From Verrucomicrobiota bacterium (GTDB lineage Bacteria > Verrucomicrobiota > Verrucomicrobiia > Opitutales > Opitutaceae), in contig JAFAAS010000046.1 in the NCBI GenBank assembly GCA_023426435.1, forward strand, positions 10,883 to 74,882: a DNA stretch of 64,000 nucleotides, written 5' to 3'. A program made the position numbers and the translations under genes. Of this stretch, positions 33,535 to 43,204 are shown one piece after another (the first letter of the stretch is position 1; every line of letters begins with the position of its first letter). The notes under the pieces are model-generated. The model was not told where the DNA came from, made no database searches, and was given only the letters and a program-made list of their open reading frames with translations.

Positions 33535-34790
33535 GAGGGAGAGGAAACCGAGGCGGTTGCCGGAGCGGTTGTGGTCGTCGTGACGTCCCACTGGCAGACC
33601 GGCGCGATCACGCCGCGATGAGCGGGAGCGCCGTCGACGAAAAATGGATACGCGTGCCAGTGGTGGTCGTAAGCGTGGTCCCAATCGCGATCGAAGATGC
33701 CGGCGTTGGCGAAGTAGCGGCCGGCGGCAAGTTCGAGACGGGGAATGGTGAAGCGGATGGTGCCGGCGGAAGAAAGGCGTTCGGTGGAAAGGCGGGCGGC
33801 CTCGGTGTTGGTGTCGACGCAAACTCGTCCGTCCTCGGTTGTGATTGAAACCACGAAGATCGGCGTGAGCGCGGCGCTGCTTCCGCGATAGGCGATCTCG
33901 ACGGAGAATGCGGCGCCGGAGCGCACCGTGGAGCCGGGGAGCAGGTGCACGGCGGTGATTTCCATTTCGCGCGAACCCACGCGCCTGCCGCGAAATCCGC
34001 CGGGCTCGCGTCCGCGGGCCGGGGAGGTGGGCGGCGAGAGCTCCATGGTGCGTTGATGCATCTCGGCCTCGTAGGTGGAGGTGACCACGTCCGGAGAATC
34101 GAACGCGGCGATTGCGCCATCGCGCAGCCAGAGCACGCGATCGCAGGTGTCGCGAACGTCGCCCATGCCGTGGGAAACGAGCACGATGGCGCAACCGCGG
34201 GCGCGAAGTTCGGCGATGCGTGAACGGCAGCGGGCTTGAAAGGCGAGATCGCCGACCGCGAGGAATTCGTCGACGAGCAGCACCTCGGGGTCGGTGTGGA
34301 CGGCCACGGCGAAAGCCAGTCGCATGCGCATGCCGGTGCTGTAGGTGCGGACCGGATCGTCGAGAAACTCGGCCAATTCCGCGAAAGCCACGATGTCGTG
34401 AAGACGTGAATACACCTCCCGGCGGGTGAGCCCGGCGGTGACTCCGGCGAGGATGGCATTTTCGCGTCCAGTGAGATCGTCCGCGAAGCCGCCGCCCAAT
34501 TCCAGCAGCGCCCCGATGCGGCCGCGGACAGACAGCCGGCCCTCGGTCGGTTGAATGACACCGGCAAGAAGATTGAGGAGCGTGGATTTGCCCGCGCCGT
34601 TGCGTCCGATCACGCCGAGCATCTCCCCGGCGCGCACCGAAAACGAAATGTCGCGCAGAGCCCAGAAAGGCGGGCACGGCGCTTGACGCCAGCCTCGCAA
34701 GAAACTCCGCCAGGTCAGCGGTGCGGACGCGGAGCGGTGCGCGAAGCGTTTCCCGAGGGCGGAAACCTCGATCAGAACGGGCGAGCTCAC
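33531..34790 (-). CDS. ABC polysaccharide exporter ATPase with C-terminal glycan-binding domain (Wzt-like), system 1
   Basis: A 419-residue ATPase for O-antigen or capsule export. The nucleotide-binding domain (about 5-245) has Walker A GRNGAGKST at 62-70, the signature YSTGMRMRLAFAVA and Walker B VLLVDEFLAVGD, plus the switch His in VLVSHGMGD. The C-terminal ~165 residues form a beta-sandwich as in Wzt proteins, which recognise the modified end of the glycan. The GTG start at 34790 overlaps the permease stop (GTGA), which fixes the start. Confidence 0.92.
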   Translation of the reverse strand: MSSPVLIEVSALGKRFAHRSASAPLTWRSFLRGWRQAPCPPFWALRDISFSVRAGEMLGVIGRNGAGKSTLLNLLAGVIQPTEGRLSVRGRIGALLELGGGFADDLTGRENAILAGVTAGLTRREVYSRLHDIVAFAELAEFLDDPVRTYSTGMRMRLAFAVAVHTDPEVLLVDEFLAVGDLAFQARCRSRIAELRARGCAIVLVSHGMGDVRDTCDRVLWLRDGAIAAFDSPDVVTSTYEAEMHQRTMELSPPTSPARGREPGGFRGRRVGSREMEITAVHLLPGSTVRSGAAFSVEIAYRGSSAALTPIFVVSITTEDGRVCVDTNTEAARLSTERLSSAGTIRFTIPRLELAAGRYFANAGIFDRDWDHAYDHHWHAYPFFVDGAPAHRGVIAPVCQWDVTTTTTAPATASVSSPS

Positions 34791-35587
34791 AGTTCCTCCA
34801 CGAAGCGCCGGCTTTGGTGCACGAAAATCCGATGTCCCAGGATAAGCAATACAGCGGAAGCGCACGCGAGGATCCCGAGCCGGGTCGGATCGGGCCACTC
34901 GCCGCGAAGCAGAATCGTGCGCCAGCCCTCAAGCAGCGGGACGATCGGATTGATCTCGAGCCAGCGTCCCACCTCCGTCGGAAGAGATTCGATGCGGTAG
35001 AAAACCGGCGTGAGATACATCGCGAGTTGAAGGACGACCCCGATGAAATGCTGCGTGTCGCGCACGCGGACATTGAGGGCGGCGAGAGGGAGCGCGAACG
35101 CCGTGATGAGCACGAACTGGATGGCGATCAGCAGCGGAAGGCCCAGCCAAGCAGGCGTGGGACGGATGTCTTGTATCCAGAGCAGTGTGACGAGGATCGG
35201 CAGCGCGAGGGAGAAATGGAAGAGGCGCACGGCGACAGCCACGAGCGGAAGAAGCGAAAGGGGAAAACGCGGCTGGCGCAGCAGCGCGCGACTGCTGGTG
35301 ATGAGCGAAGTGCTTTGGGCGAGGGAGGTTTGAAACCAGCCCCACACGAGGACGCCGATGAAGACATACGATGCGTAGTTTTCGACGGTGCCGCCCAGCA
35401 CGCCGCGAAAGATCAGGACGAAGACGCAGACCTGGATCAGCGGGTGCAGCAGCGCCCAGCCGAAGCCGAGAGCCGAGCGCTTGTAGAGCAGTTTCAAGTC
35501 CCGGCTTACCAACACGGCAAGGACGTCGAGCCCGTGTTGAAACGAACGCCGGCGCTCGAGCAGCAAGGCAGTGCGAGGTGCGCTCAT
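34787..35587 (-). CDS. ABC polysaccharide exporter permease (Wzm-like), system 1
   Basis: A 266-residue ABC-2 type permease with six membrane helices. It opens with a cytoplasmic amphipathic stretch (LDVLAVLVSRDLKLLYKRSALGFGWALLHP), the classical Wzm/KpsM start. The first helices LIQVCVFVLIFRGVLGG and YVFIGVLVWGWFQTSLAQ follow, and the PVFYRIESLP and NPIVPLLEGWR segments mark the last loop. It forms the channel with the ATPase encoded directly downstream. The start overlaps the double GT2 gene by ATGA. Confidence 0.92.
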   Translation of the reverse strand: MSAPRTALLLERRRSFQHGLDVLAVLVSRDLKLLYKRSALGFGWALLHPLIQVCVFVLIFRGVLGGTVENYASYVFIGVLVWGWFQTSLAQSTSLITSSRALLRQPRFPLSLLPLVAVAVRLFHFSLALPILVTLLWIQDIRPTPAWLGLPLLIAIQFVLITAFALPLAALNVRVRDTQHFIGVVLQLAMYLTPVFYRIESLPTEVGRWLEINPIVPLLEGWRTILLRGEWPDPTRLGILACASAVLLILGHRIFVHQSRRFVEEL

Positions 35588-38202
35588 GAACGGATTTCGA
35601 GAGCCGGCCGGATGCCACTCACCGGGCCCGGGGTTGTGACGATGCGGGACGATGCGCGACGGTGCCGGGCGGCGAGGCGCTTGGCGCGCCAAAGGGCCCA
35701 GGGCCCGAGGAGGGTGCCGATCATCTCCAGGCAGAGAAGGCGCAGCGGGTATTCCGTGCGGCCGCGGAGGCGGTCGATGGCACGGTGGAAGAACGCGAGC
35801 GGAAGCTCGGCAAAAATCCGGACGAGCGCCCGACCATCGCGGTAGTCCGAAAACGTGCGAAGATGATAAGCGACGTGGCCTTTGCTGTAAGCGAAGAGCT
35901 GGCGCCGGAGCTCGCGCATCTCGATTCGATGGTGATGCCAGGCGACGGCGGTGGGTTCGTAGGCGATGGTGTATCCCGCGTGCAGGACGTCGTAGAAGAG
36001 CTTGGTGTCTTCGCCGACACCGGTAGGCACGCCGGCTCCGAGGGTGGGATCGAATTGCGCAATGTCGTTGAATACCTCGCGTCGAAACGCGGCGTTGCCG
36101 GATCCGCCGATCTTCCACGTCGCCACCGCCCGCCGGCGTGGGCGGTGAAACCAAGCGCGGTCGAAATCGAAAGGAAAGAATCCGCGACCGAATCCACCGT
36201 AAGCCTCCAGCAGGCGCTCGGCCTCGGTTTCGAGACGTGCGGGCAGCGTGTTTCCGGTCACCACCATCACATCGTCCCGCGCGAGCGGAGCGAGGAGACG
36301 CTCGAGCCAGTCGGGAGAAACGTGCATGTCGTCGTCGACCATGGCGATGAACTCGCCGCGAGCGGCAGCGACACCGGCGTTGCGCGCGGCGGAGGAGCCG
36401 GGCTGAGCTTCGAGAACGAGCTCGACTCCGGGGAACTCAAGGACGACGGGAGCGGCGACGTTCAAGTGAGGCCGGTTGTCGACCACGACGATTTGCAGGG
36501 GACGCGACGTGCGCAGCGTTCGCAGCGAAGCGAGGCAGCGGCGCAGTTGTTCCGGCCGGTTGCACGTGGTGACGATGATGGTCGCGCTGCGCGATGCGGA
36601 CAGCGGTTGATCGACCGCTGGCGGTGCGAATGTTTCGCGAGCACGATCCAGAAAGGCGAAATAAGCGGCAGACGAGTCGCGGTGATGAAGGTCGAGCAGT
36701 CGATACCACAGCATGTGCGCGATCTCGTCGGCGAGACGTTGCGCGGAGAGCGTTTTGCCGAAGGACGGGATGCGAACGGAGTCGAGCGGACGGCCGCGAC
36801 AAGTGACAAGCACGTCGACGGAAGCGACGTTGGCGGCCTCGGCGAGATCGGTCAGGGGCTCGGAGATTTCGATCGAGATGAGGCGGCGTTCGGAACGCGC
36901 GGGTGCGTCAGAGAGGGGAGCGGCGGTATAAGGAGAATCGGGACGTTGTTTCTCGTCGGGAACGATGCGGGCGCGCGCTTTGCGGTAAGCGCCCGCGGCG
37001 GCCAGATAGCCTTTGATTTCCGCCCAGACGAAGCGAAGTGGAACCAGGGGCGGGCGGAAGCTGGAGCGTTTCAGGCGTTGCCACGCCCATTCGCGCCACC
37101 ACCAGCGGCGAAGCCGGCGAATGGCGGATCGATCGCTGGGGAAGTTGAGTGCTTCGCGATCGAACAAGCAGCGAGTGGCGTGCCCATACGAATAGAGCAA
37201 GCGCTCGAGCTCCGCCGTGGTGCGGCGGTGGCGATGACGAACGATCGCGGCAGGTTCGTAGATGCAGAGGCATCCCGCGCGAAGCACGCGGAAGAACATG
37301 TCGTGATCGCCCCCGCCGAGTGAAGGAGTGCCGACATCGAGTGCGGGGTCGAACCATCCTACCCGCGCGAGCACATCGCGGCGGATGGCCATATTGGCTC
37401 CGGCGCCGAGCTGGCCGGCGCCGACCAGTGTCCACGGAAGCGGGCGATCGGGCCAGGCCTGGAGATAGATTCGGCGGCAGCCGCGGCCGAATCCGCCGTA
37501 GTTTTCGAAAAAGATTTGGGCGTCGGTTTCCTGTTCGAGCGGTTCCGCGAGGCCGGTGACGAGTGCGATGTTGCGATCGGCGGCGAACGTGTGCGCGAGT
37601 GCGCCGACCCAGCCGGGATCGACGACGACGTCATCGTCGGTGAAGGCGACAATCTCTCCCGTCGATTCGGCGATCCCGCGATTGCGCGCGTGGTCGAGTC
37701 CGGGAACGAGTTCGCGGACGTAACGGGCAAAAGGAAAGCGGTCGCGGACCAGCTGCTCGGTGGCATTGGTCGACGGGGCGTTGTCGACAATCAGGATCTC
37801 GAACGGCGTCGGATCCAAGGCGGACAACGAGAGCAGGCAGCGTGCGAGATCTTCGGGCCGATCGCGGGTGCAAACGATCACGGACAGCCGGGGCGCATCG
37901 GTCGCGAGCGCCGCGCGAGGAGAAGAAGCGGCGGTTGCCGTAATACGATCGCGGATACCGGTGGTGAGCAGCGCGCGACGAACGGCTTCGCGGGGCAACG
38001 CGTGGGGATGCGTGCGGATGAGCGCGTCGAAAACATCGATGGTGCGAACGGTTCCGGCGCGGGCGGAAACCTCCATGATGCCGAGGGGGATTCCGGACCA
38101 GCACGCGAGGACGCGGGCGCGACGATGGGGCGGACGCAGCGGAATCTCGTGAGGAGGATCCGCGGCGAAGTCGATCGAGAGCGGGGTGAGCGGAACGGGC
38201 AT
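35584..38202 (-). CDS. Bifunctional family 2 glycosyltransferase (two GT2 domains)
   Basis: An 872-residue protein with two complete GT-A domains. The first starts at about 103 (RLSVIVCTRDRPEDLARC, metal motif FTDDDVVVDPGW), the second at about 537 (SATIIVTTCNRPEQLRRC, metal motif VDDDMHVSPDW). Each is followed by a GGFGRG segment and a GAGxNxAxRR or GSGNAAFRR motif. Both halves resemble the same GT2 subfamily, so the gene probably arose by duplication and fusion. The first ~100 residues form a separate small domain. It would add two sugars in sequence, or one alternating unit, before export by the overlapping ABC system. Confidence 0.88.
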   Translation of the reverse strand: MPVPLTPLSIDFAADPPHEIPLRPPHRRARVLACWSGIPLGIMEVSARAGTVRTIDVFDALIRTHPHALPREAVRRALLTTGIRDRITATAASSPRAALATDAPRLSVIVCTRDRPEDLARCLLSLSALDPTPFEILIVDNAPSTNATEQLVRDRFPFARYVRELVPGLDHARNRGIAESTGEIVAFTDDDVVVDPGWVGALAHTFAADRNIALVTGLAEPLEQETDAQIFFENYGGFGRGCRRIYLQAWPDRPLPWTLVGAGQLGAGANMAIRRDVLARVGWFDPALDVGTPSLGGGDHDMFFRVLRAGCLCIYEPAAIVRHRHRRTTAELERLLYSYGHATRCLFDREALNFPSDRSAIRRLRRWWWREWAWQRLKRSSFRPPLVPLRFVWAEIKGYLAAAGAYRKARARIVPDEKQRPDSPYTAAPLSDAPARSERRLISIEISEPLTDLAEAANVASVDVLVTCRGRPLDSVRIPSFGKTLSAQRLADEIAHMLWYRLLDLHHRDSSAAYFAFLDRARETFAPPAVDQPLSASRSATIIVTTCNRPEQLRRCLASLRTLRTSRPLQIVVVDNRPHLNVAAPVVLEFPGVELVLEAQPGSSAARNAGVAAARGEFIAMVDDDMHVSPDWLERLLAPLARDDVMVVTGNTLPARLETEAERLLEAYGGFGRGFFPFDFDRAWFHRPRRRAVATWKIGGSGNAAFRREVFNDIAQFDPTLGAGVPTGVGEDTKLFYDVLHAGYTIAYEPTAVAWHHHRIEMRELRRQLFAYSKGHVAYHLRTFSDYRDGRALVRIFAELPLAFFHRAIDRLRGRTEYPLRLLCLEMIGTLLGPWALWRAKRLAARHRRASSRIVTTPGPVSGIRPALEIRS

Positions 38203-38337
38203 GGGTGTTCGCGCGGGGGGTGGTTGGCGCGCTGCCGCGGAACGTCGGAGCGCTGATCAAGACATCGACGCCGCCAGCTGACGGCTCGGTCGCCGGTGCG
38301 TTGGACCAGCGGAGAACGATGGGGCGGGAGTCTAAAC

Positions 38338-39453
38338 TTAATAGGCGATCGCGCGGCCCAATTTGGGCGCTTTGGTTCGCGACCGATTACCTGGGCGGAT
38401 TGCGTCGGCGAGCCGTCGCTCCTGGAGCACGTTGAACCACGTGTCGCGCGCGACCGGTGGCGATGGCAAGGCGCAAAATTCCGGATCCGCCGGCTGTTTG
38501 GGAGGAGGGGTGGGGTGACGCCGGAGGCGCCCGCCGGTGCAGAGGTGAAAAATCGAGCCGAGCGTGACCCAGTAGTAGTGAGGATTCAGATACGCGATGG
38601 GGTCAGCGCGGAAGGTGCGCCCGATAAATCGCAAGGTGCTGCAGTAGTCGCCCCAACTGTAGCATTTGCGCGCGAGGTAGGAGTAGAAGCGTTCGGACGA
38701 CCAAGCGAGAACGGCGTGGTCGAGGTGCGGGTTACGGGCAAGGGCCCGGCGCATCACCGCCTCGTAGGAGGCGGCCATGCTAAGACTGTTCTGACTCATG
38801 CCGCACGGCGACTGGCGATAGCTCACGTGATACGCCGGGACGCACGCGACCTGGAACTTTTCCGCGATGCGCAGATGAAGGTCCCAATCTTCACAGCCTT
38901 GGGCGCCGTTTTGTTCGGCGCGCGTGAGGTAGAGCCCCACCTTTTCCAATGCGGAAGCGCGAAAGAGCGGGACGCTGGCGTTTCCGATCAGATTGCCGGC
39001 GAGCATCGCCGTGCCGAGATCGCCTTCGAGCCGTCGCGGTGGCGCCCAGGTGAGCACTTGTCCGTCGGCGTCGATCAGTCGCGACCAGCAATAGCTCAAA
39101 CCTGCCGCGGAGCCTCGGTGCTCGAGTCTCGCGACCTGGGCTTCGATCTTGCGCGGGGACCATTCGTCGTCCGAGTCCAGAGGAGCGATGTAGCGGCCGC
39201 GGGCGGCGAGAATGCCGGCGTTGCGGGCGGCGCCGACTCCGGCGTTGGGCTGTCGAAGCAGGCGGACGCGTGCATCGTAGCCAGCGATCTGCTCGACGAC
39301 GACGCTCGTTTCGTCGGTGGAACCATCGTCGACGACGATCACTTCGATCCGCCGATACGTCTGCGCAAGCGCCGATCGCAGCGTCTGGCGAATGCCGCTG
39401 GCTGCGTTGAACGCGGGCACGATGACCGAAACCAGTGCAGGTTTGGCATTCAT
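38338..39453 (-). CDS. Family 2 glycosyltransferase
   Basis: A 371-residue GT-A enzyme. ALVSVIVPAFNAASGIRQTL at the N-terminus, VVDDGSTDET (about 41-50) and the metal-binding DSDDEW (about 93-98) are typical. CEDWDLHLRIAEKF around residue 190 is the acceptor/base region (ED motif). The C-terminal ~130 residues are helical and without membrane segments. It transfers a sugar from a nucleotide donor to the growing glycan. A 135-base gap to the double GT2 gene contains no recognisable site. Confidence 0.9.
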   Translation of the reverse strand: MNAKPALVSVIVPAFNAASGIRQTLRSALAQTYRRIEVIVVDDGSTDETSVVVEQIAGYDARVRLLRQPNAGVGAARNAGILAARGRYIAPLDSDDEWSPRKIEAQVARLEHRGSAAGLSYCWSRLIDADGQVLTWAPPRRLEGDLGTAMLAGNLIGNASVPLFRASALEKVGLYLTRAEQNGAQGCEDWDLHLRIAEKFQVACVPAYHVSYRQSPCGMSQNSLSMAASYEAVMRRALARNPHLDHAVLAWSSERFYSYLARKCYSWGDYCSTLRFIGRTFRADPIAYLNPHYYWVTLGSIFHLCTGGRLRRHPTPPPKQPADPEFCALPSPPVARDTWFNVLQERRLADAIRPGNRSRTKAPKLGRAIAY

Positions 39454-39537
39454 GAACGGTGGGCGGATCGAAACGCGCGAAGGGCGAGAAACAGAGATTC
39501 GGGCGGGCAGGCCGGCGCATGCGCGTGCGCCGCATCG

Positions 39538-40770
39538 CTAGTATCGAATGGTAAGTTCCACGCCCCACTGAGTTCCTGCCACCGCGTAATTTTGATCGGT
39601 TGAGCGGTTGTCGTGGCGCTGGTAAGTTAGCGCAAGGCCGGCCCGCGAACGGATGGTGGTGGCGAGCCTCAACTGATAGGCTTCGCCCCGGTCTTCACGC
39701 ACGGTGATGTCGGCTGTCGCGCGGTCGTAGGAGCGGGTTCGACGATACCAAGCGGCGGTCAGATAGAACTGCTGGAGGAGCCGCTGGGTGAGGCTAAGCC
39801 GCGTGGTGGTTAGGTGGCTGAGTTGATTTTGAAAATAGGAGGGTGTGACCTCGCGATCGATGACCGCACTGATCGCGGTTGTTTCCAGAAGATTGTAAGT
39901 CGCTTTGGCGCCGTAAACCGGGGAGGCGACGTCGCGGGACGAGGGGCCGGACAGCTGGCGCGTTTCAAGTCCACCTCCGCCCTCCAAGCGAAGCTTTTGG
40001 CTCAGCTGCCAGTTCAGTCCGACGCGATATTGTTGATAAGTCATGTGAGTGTCGTCCTCGAGGTCGACATAGCCGAAGGCGAAATCGCCTGAGCCGGTAA
40101 ACGCGCTGGAGAACGTGCGGGCGAGCCGGCCACCGATCAGCCATTCGTTGTGGCCGATGAAGGACTCGATATCCCGGATGTTTTGCCGCAGTTCGAGCGA
40201 GAGCGTGTCCCGGTCGGTCAACGCGCGGGTCGCTTCGACGATCGAAAGATTATATTGAACGAGCGTCTGCTGGCCCGTCTCGACGAGCGGGATCTCGGTG
40301 CGCCGGTAGCGGTGACTCAGGTCGAAGCTCCAGTTGACGGTATGAAGTTTCGACTGGAGGACCGCGTCGTGGAGCAGCGTGTTGTCCAACGCGTTTTCCG
40401 AGTAGAAAGTCCAAGTGGGCGTATAGCGGAGGCGAAGCCGATCATCGAGACTCCAATGCAGCGTGACGGCCGCCAACTGCATGGACGTGCTGGTCTCGAC
40501 TCCGGGCGACACGAGAATGCCATCGAGATCGACGTAGCGATACGTGAACGTCGGGCGGGTGGACTGGAAAACGCGTTGGAGCGGGGCCGTGACTTCGGGG
40601 GCGAGGGAAGTTGATTCGGGGCCGGAAAACGAGGGCGTCAGTGGAAAGTCCGAGTCTTGTGCGCGTGTGTTCGCGATGACGGCGAGCACGCCAGAGAATA
40701 TAGCGGCGTGCAGGCGCAATGCGTGCGCAGTCCGGGCGCGGAGCGGGGGATTCGATAATGGGGAGTTCAA
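39538..40770 (-). CDS. Outer-membrane beta-barrel protein
   Basis: A 410-residue exported protein. After a signal peptide (hydrophobic core AAIFSGVLAVIANTRAQ, cleavage near residue 38) it consists almost entirely of alternating amphipathic strands. Examples are TFTYRYVDLDGILVSPGVE, LRLRYTPTWTFYSENA and YRVGLNWQLSQKLRLEGGG. It ends in aromatic ITIRY, the C-terminal signature recognised by the Bam machinery. Family unassigned; similar barrels accompany exopolysaccharide genes. The start overlaps the GT4 gene by ATGA, so it is co-expressed with the glycan enzymes. Confidence 0.8.
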   Translation of the reverse strand: MNSPLSNPPLRARTAHALRLHAAIFSGVLAVIANTRAQDSDFPLTPSFSGPESTSLAPEVTAPLQRVFQSTRPTFTYRYVDLDGILVSPGVETSTSMQLAAVTLHWSLDDRLRLRYTPTWTFYSENALDNTLLHDAVLQSKLHTVNWSFDLSHRYRRTEIPLVETGQQTLVQYNLSIVEATRALTDRDTLSLELRQNIRDIESFIGHNEWLIGGRLARTFSSAFTGSGDFAFGYVDLEDDTHMTYQQYRVGLNWQLSQKLRLEGGGGLETRQLSGPSSRDVASPVYGAKATYNLLETTAISAVIDREVTPSYFQNQLSHLTTTRLSLTQRLLQQFYLTAAWYRRTRSYDRATADITVREDRGEAYQLRLATTIRSRAGLALTYQRHDNRSTDQNYAVAGTQWGVELTIRY

Positions 40771-41882
40771 GCGGGAAGCTGGCGGAGCTGCTTGGACCGC
40801 GAGTGCGCAGGGACGTTCTCCTGCAGGGCAGTGCGGTAGACGGAATTCGTGAGGCGGGCGGCATCATGCCAGCTCCAGCTCTGTGCGGCGCGACGATTGA
40901 ATTCGCCCATCTGCGAGAGCTGATCGTGGGCGCGGACAGCGTGTGCGAGAGCGGTCTTCAATCCATCCGGGTCTGCGGGATCGTAGAGGAAGCCGCCTCG
41001 AGGATCGAGCGTGTCGGCGATCGCTCCGAGTCGGGGGGCGATGCAGGCCTTTCCGAAGGACATCGCGAGGATCAATGCGCCTGAGGTGAGCGCCTTGGTA
41101 TAGGGGAAGACGACGACGTCGGCGGCGTTCAGGTAGTTTTGAACCGCCTCATCCGGGACGAAGCGATTGTGGAACAGGATCTGTGACGAGCCGCCGATCG
41201 CGCTTTCGATCTCACGGGAAAGGGACGCGTGGAGCGCTTCACCGGCGATCACGAGACGCGCGGATGGACAAGCCAGCGATCGGAATGCGCGCACGAGTTG
41301 CACCACTCCTTTGTAGGGCCGGACGTTGCCAAAGAAAGCGAACGTAAGAGCGTCCCTGGTGAGATCGAGCTGGGATCGGGCGGCGTGGCGTGAAATCCGA
41401 TTCGGATAGCAGCCGATGAAGTTGGCGTGAGGCACGATGAAGGTTCGATCTCGCCGCCGCACGCCCCACTGCTCCTCCATGGTGGTTTGCGCAGCGGCAC
41501 TGTGCACGATCACGGCGTCGGCCAGCAGGTGGAACTGGCGAGCCACGAACCGCTCCGCGCGAGGGTAGGCTGTTTCATGGTGAGAGATGTCGTGAACCGT
41601 CCACACGATGCGGGTGCCGATGCGCTGCATCCAACGGAGGCGGAAATAGAACACTACGAGCTGCATCAGCTCGCGGGGGCGCCAGGAAAAGGCGGGCACC
41701 GCGTGAAGATGGAGGATAGCGGGAGGCTGGCCGCTCCGTCGCGCGTGTCGCGCGATCGCTTTCAGCCGGCTCTCACCTTGCACGTGAACTTGAAAATCGC
41801 CGAGGTGCCGCGCGAGCTGGTCGTGATACGGGTTGGTGGGCCAGCGCGGAACGAAGTGGGCGGTGAGCGCGGGAGAGGTCAT
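40767..41882 (-). CDS. GT4-type glycosyltransferase
   Basis: A 371-residue GT-B enzyme. The N-terminal half contains WTVHDISHHETAYPRAERF and DAVIVHSAAA, the C-terminal half FAFFGNVRPYKGVVQLVRAF and the donor-binding stretch VVFPYTKALTSGALILAMSFGKACIAP. The Glu of the usual E-x7-E motif is replaced here by S-G-A-L, as in some GT4 relatives. It overlaps the barrel gene downstream. Confidence 0.82.
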   Translation of the reverse strand: MTSPALTAHFVPRWPTNPYHDQLARHLGDFQVHVQGESRLKAIARHARRSGQPPAILHLHAVPAFSWRPRELMQLVVFYFRLRWMQRIGTRIVWTVHDISHHETAYPRAERFVARQFHLLADAVIVHSAAAQTTMEEQWGVRRRDRTFIVPHANFIGCYPNRISRHAARSQLDLTRDALTFAFFGNVRPYKGVVQLVRAFRSLACPSARLVIAGEALHASLSREIESAIGGSSQILFHNRFVPDEAVQNYLNAADVVVFPYTKALTSGALILAMSFGKACIAPRLGAIADTLDPRGGFLYDPADPDGLKTALAHAVRAHDQLSQMGEFNRRAAQSWSWHDAARLTNSVYRTALQENVPAHSRSKQLRQLPA

Positions 41883-41901
41883 CGTTGCGAAAGTAGCACC
41901 T

Positions 41902-43170
41902 TCAGATTGCGGGCGATCGGTCGACCAGCTCGTGAGGCAACCCCGAGTTTTGGGAAACGGAACGAGCGACGGTCGAGGCGCTGTGATGCAAGCCGTAGTG
42001 AAGCACGGCGGTGACTTTCGGCCCGATGGCCGGCCAGGACCACTCGGCGTTGAAGCGCGCCCAAGCGGCGTTGACCATCCGCGTGGCGAGCGCGCGATCC
42101 GAAATCACGCGAAGGCACGATGCCGCGAACGCCTTCGGGGTGTCGGCGAGAAGCACTTCCTCGCCGTCCTCGACGTCATAGCCGAATGCGCCCAGTCGCG
42201 TGGACACGACCGGGCAGCGCCGGCTGAATGCCTCGGCGATTTTGATCCGTGTGCCTGCGCCCATACGCAGCGGCACGATCATACACGACCAGCTCGCCAC
42301 CTCCTCGGCGGGATCGGCCACCCATCCGAGCCGGTCAATGTTGGCGTTTGGCGCGATGGCAATGCGCTCGCTGCCAACGCCCACGAGACGCAGTCGAGCG
42401 TCGGGGTGGATCGATTGGATGCGCGGCCAGACCTTTTCGATAAACCAGCGGACGCCGTCTTCGTTCGGCGCGTATTCGAGCTTACCAATGAAACCGATAC
42501 GGGGCGGCGTGGCGGGATGCATTTCGGGCGCGTTCGCCGGGGGCTCGAATCCGTTTGGGATAACATGCACGCGTTCGCCGCCGCCAAGGTAGGCCTTGTC
42601 TCGGTCGGAGCACACGCAGATGGCGGTGAAGCGCTGACGCAGCACTTTCTCCCGCCGTCGCCACAGGACTTTGTGGCGCAGTGCCATCATCGCGTTCCAA
42701 GGCGATCGCGTGGAGCGGAGGGCGGAATGGTAGAACAGGCTGGGAACGTCGTCGATATCGAGGATCGTCTTCTTCCAAACGCGGAGTCCGATGCTGTTCG
42801 GGATGCGGATGCCGTGGAACCAGATCAGATCGTGTTCCGCCGCGAGTTCCTCGAACCGGCGAGCAGCCGACTCGGGCAGAGTGGCGTGATGCGTCCCGGC
42901 GAAGTAGGGATCGAACTCGTGTCCGATGCGCTCGCGCCAGCCGCGGATGGGGCGGCGCTCGAATTCGAAAATCCCGCGCACGTCGAATTCATTGCCGGTG
43001 CGGGTGGCGGCCCCGGCTTCGACCGGTGCGAGCGGGAAAAGAGCGACGCGGACATCGGCACGGGATTGCAACAGTCGCGCGAGATGCAACGAGCGCAGCT
43101 GGCCGCCATAACTGCGGCCGTCGAGCCAGTGACTGGTGCAATACAGAATCTTTGGCGGAGACGTCGTCAT
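41902..43170 (-). CDS. GT4-type glycosyltransferase
   Basis: A 422-residue GT-B enzyme. The start KILYCTSHWLDGRSYGGQLRS is followed by DLIWFHGIRIPNS and a DDVPSLFYH segment. The C-terminal half has RIGFIGKLEYAPNEDGVRWF, IDRLGWVADPAEEVASW and PLRMGAGTRIKIAEAFSRRCPVVST, with the donor-binding GAGTRIKIAEA motif of family 4. It is adjacent to two other transferases in the same orientation. Confidence 0.9.
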   Translation of the reverse strand: MTTSPPKILYCTSHWLDGRSYGGQLRSLHLARLLQSRADVRVALFPLAPVEAGAATRTGNEFDVRGIFEFERRPIRGWRERIGHEFDPYFAGTHHATLPESAARRFEELAAEHDLIWFHGIRIPNSIGLRVWKKTILDIDDVPSLFYHSALRSTRSPWNAMMALRHKVLWRRREKVLRQRFTAICVCSDRDKAYLGGGERVHVIPNGFEPPANAPEMHPATPPRIGFIGKLEYAPNEDGVRWFIEKVWPRIQSIHPDARLRLVGVGSERIAIAPNANIDRLGWVADPAEEVASWSCMIVPLRMGAGTRIKIAEAFSRRCPVVSTRLGAFGYDVEDGEEVLLADTPKAFAASCLRVISDRALATRMVNAAWARFNAEWSWPAIGPKVTAVLHYGLHHSASTVARSVSQNSGLPHELVDRSPAI

Positions 43171-43204
43171 CGTGAAGTGGAATGGAAGCTCGAGCGCGGG
43201 ACGT

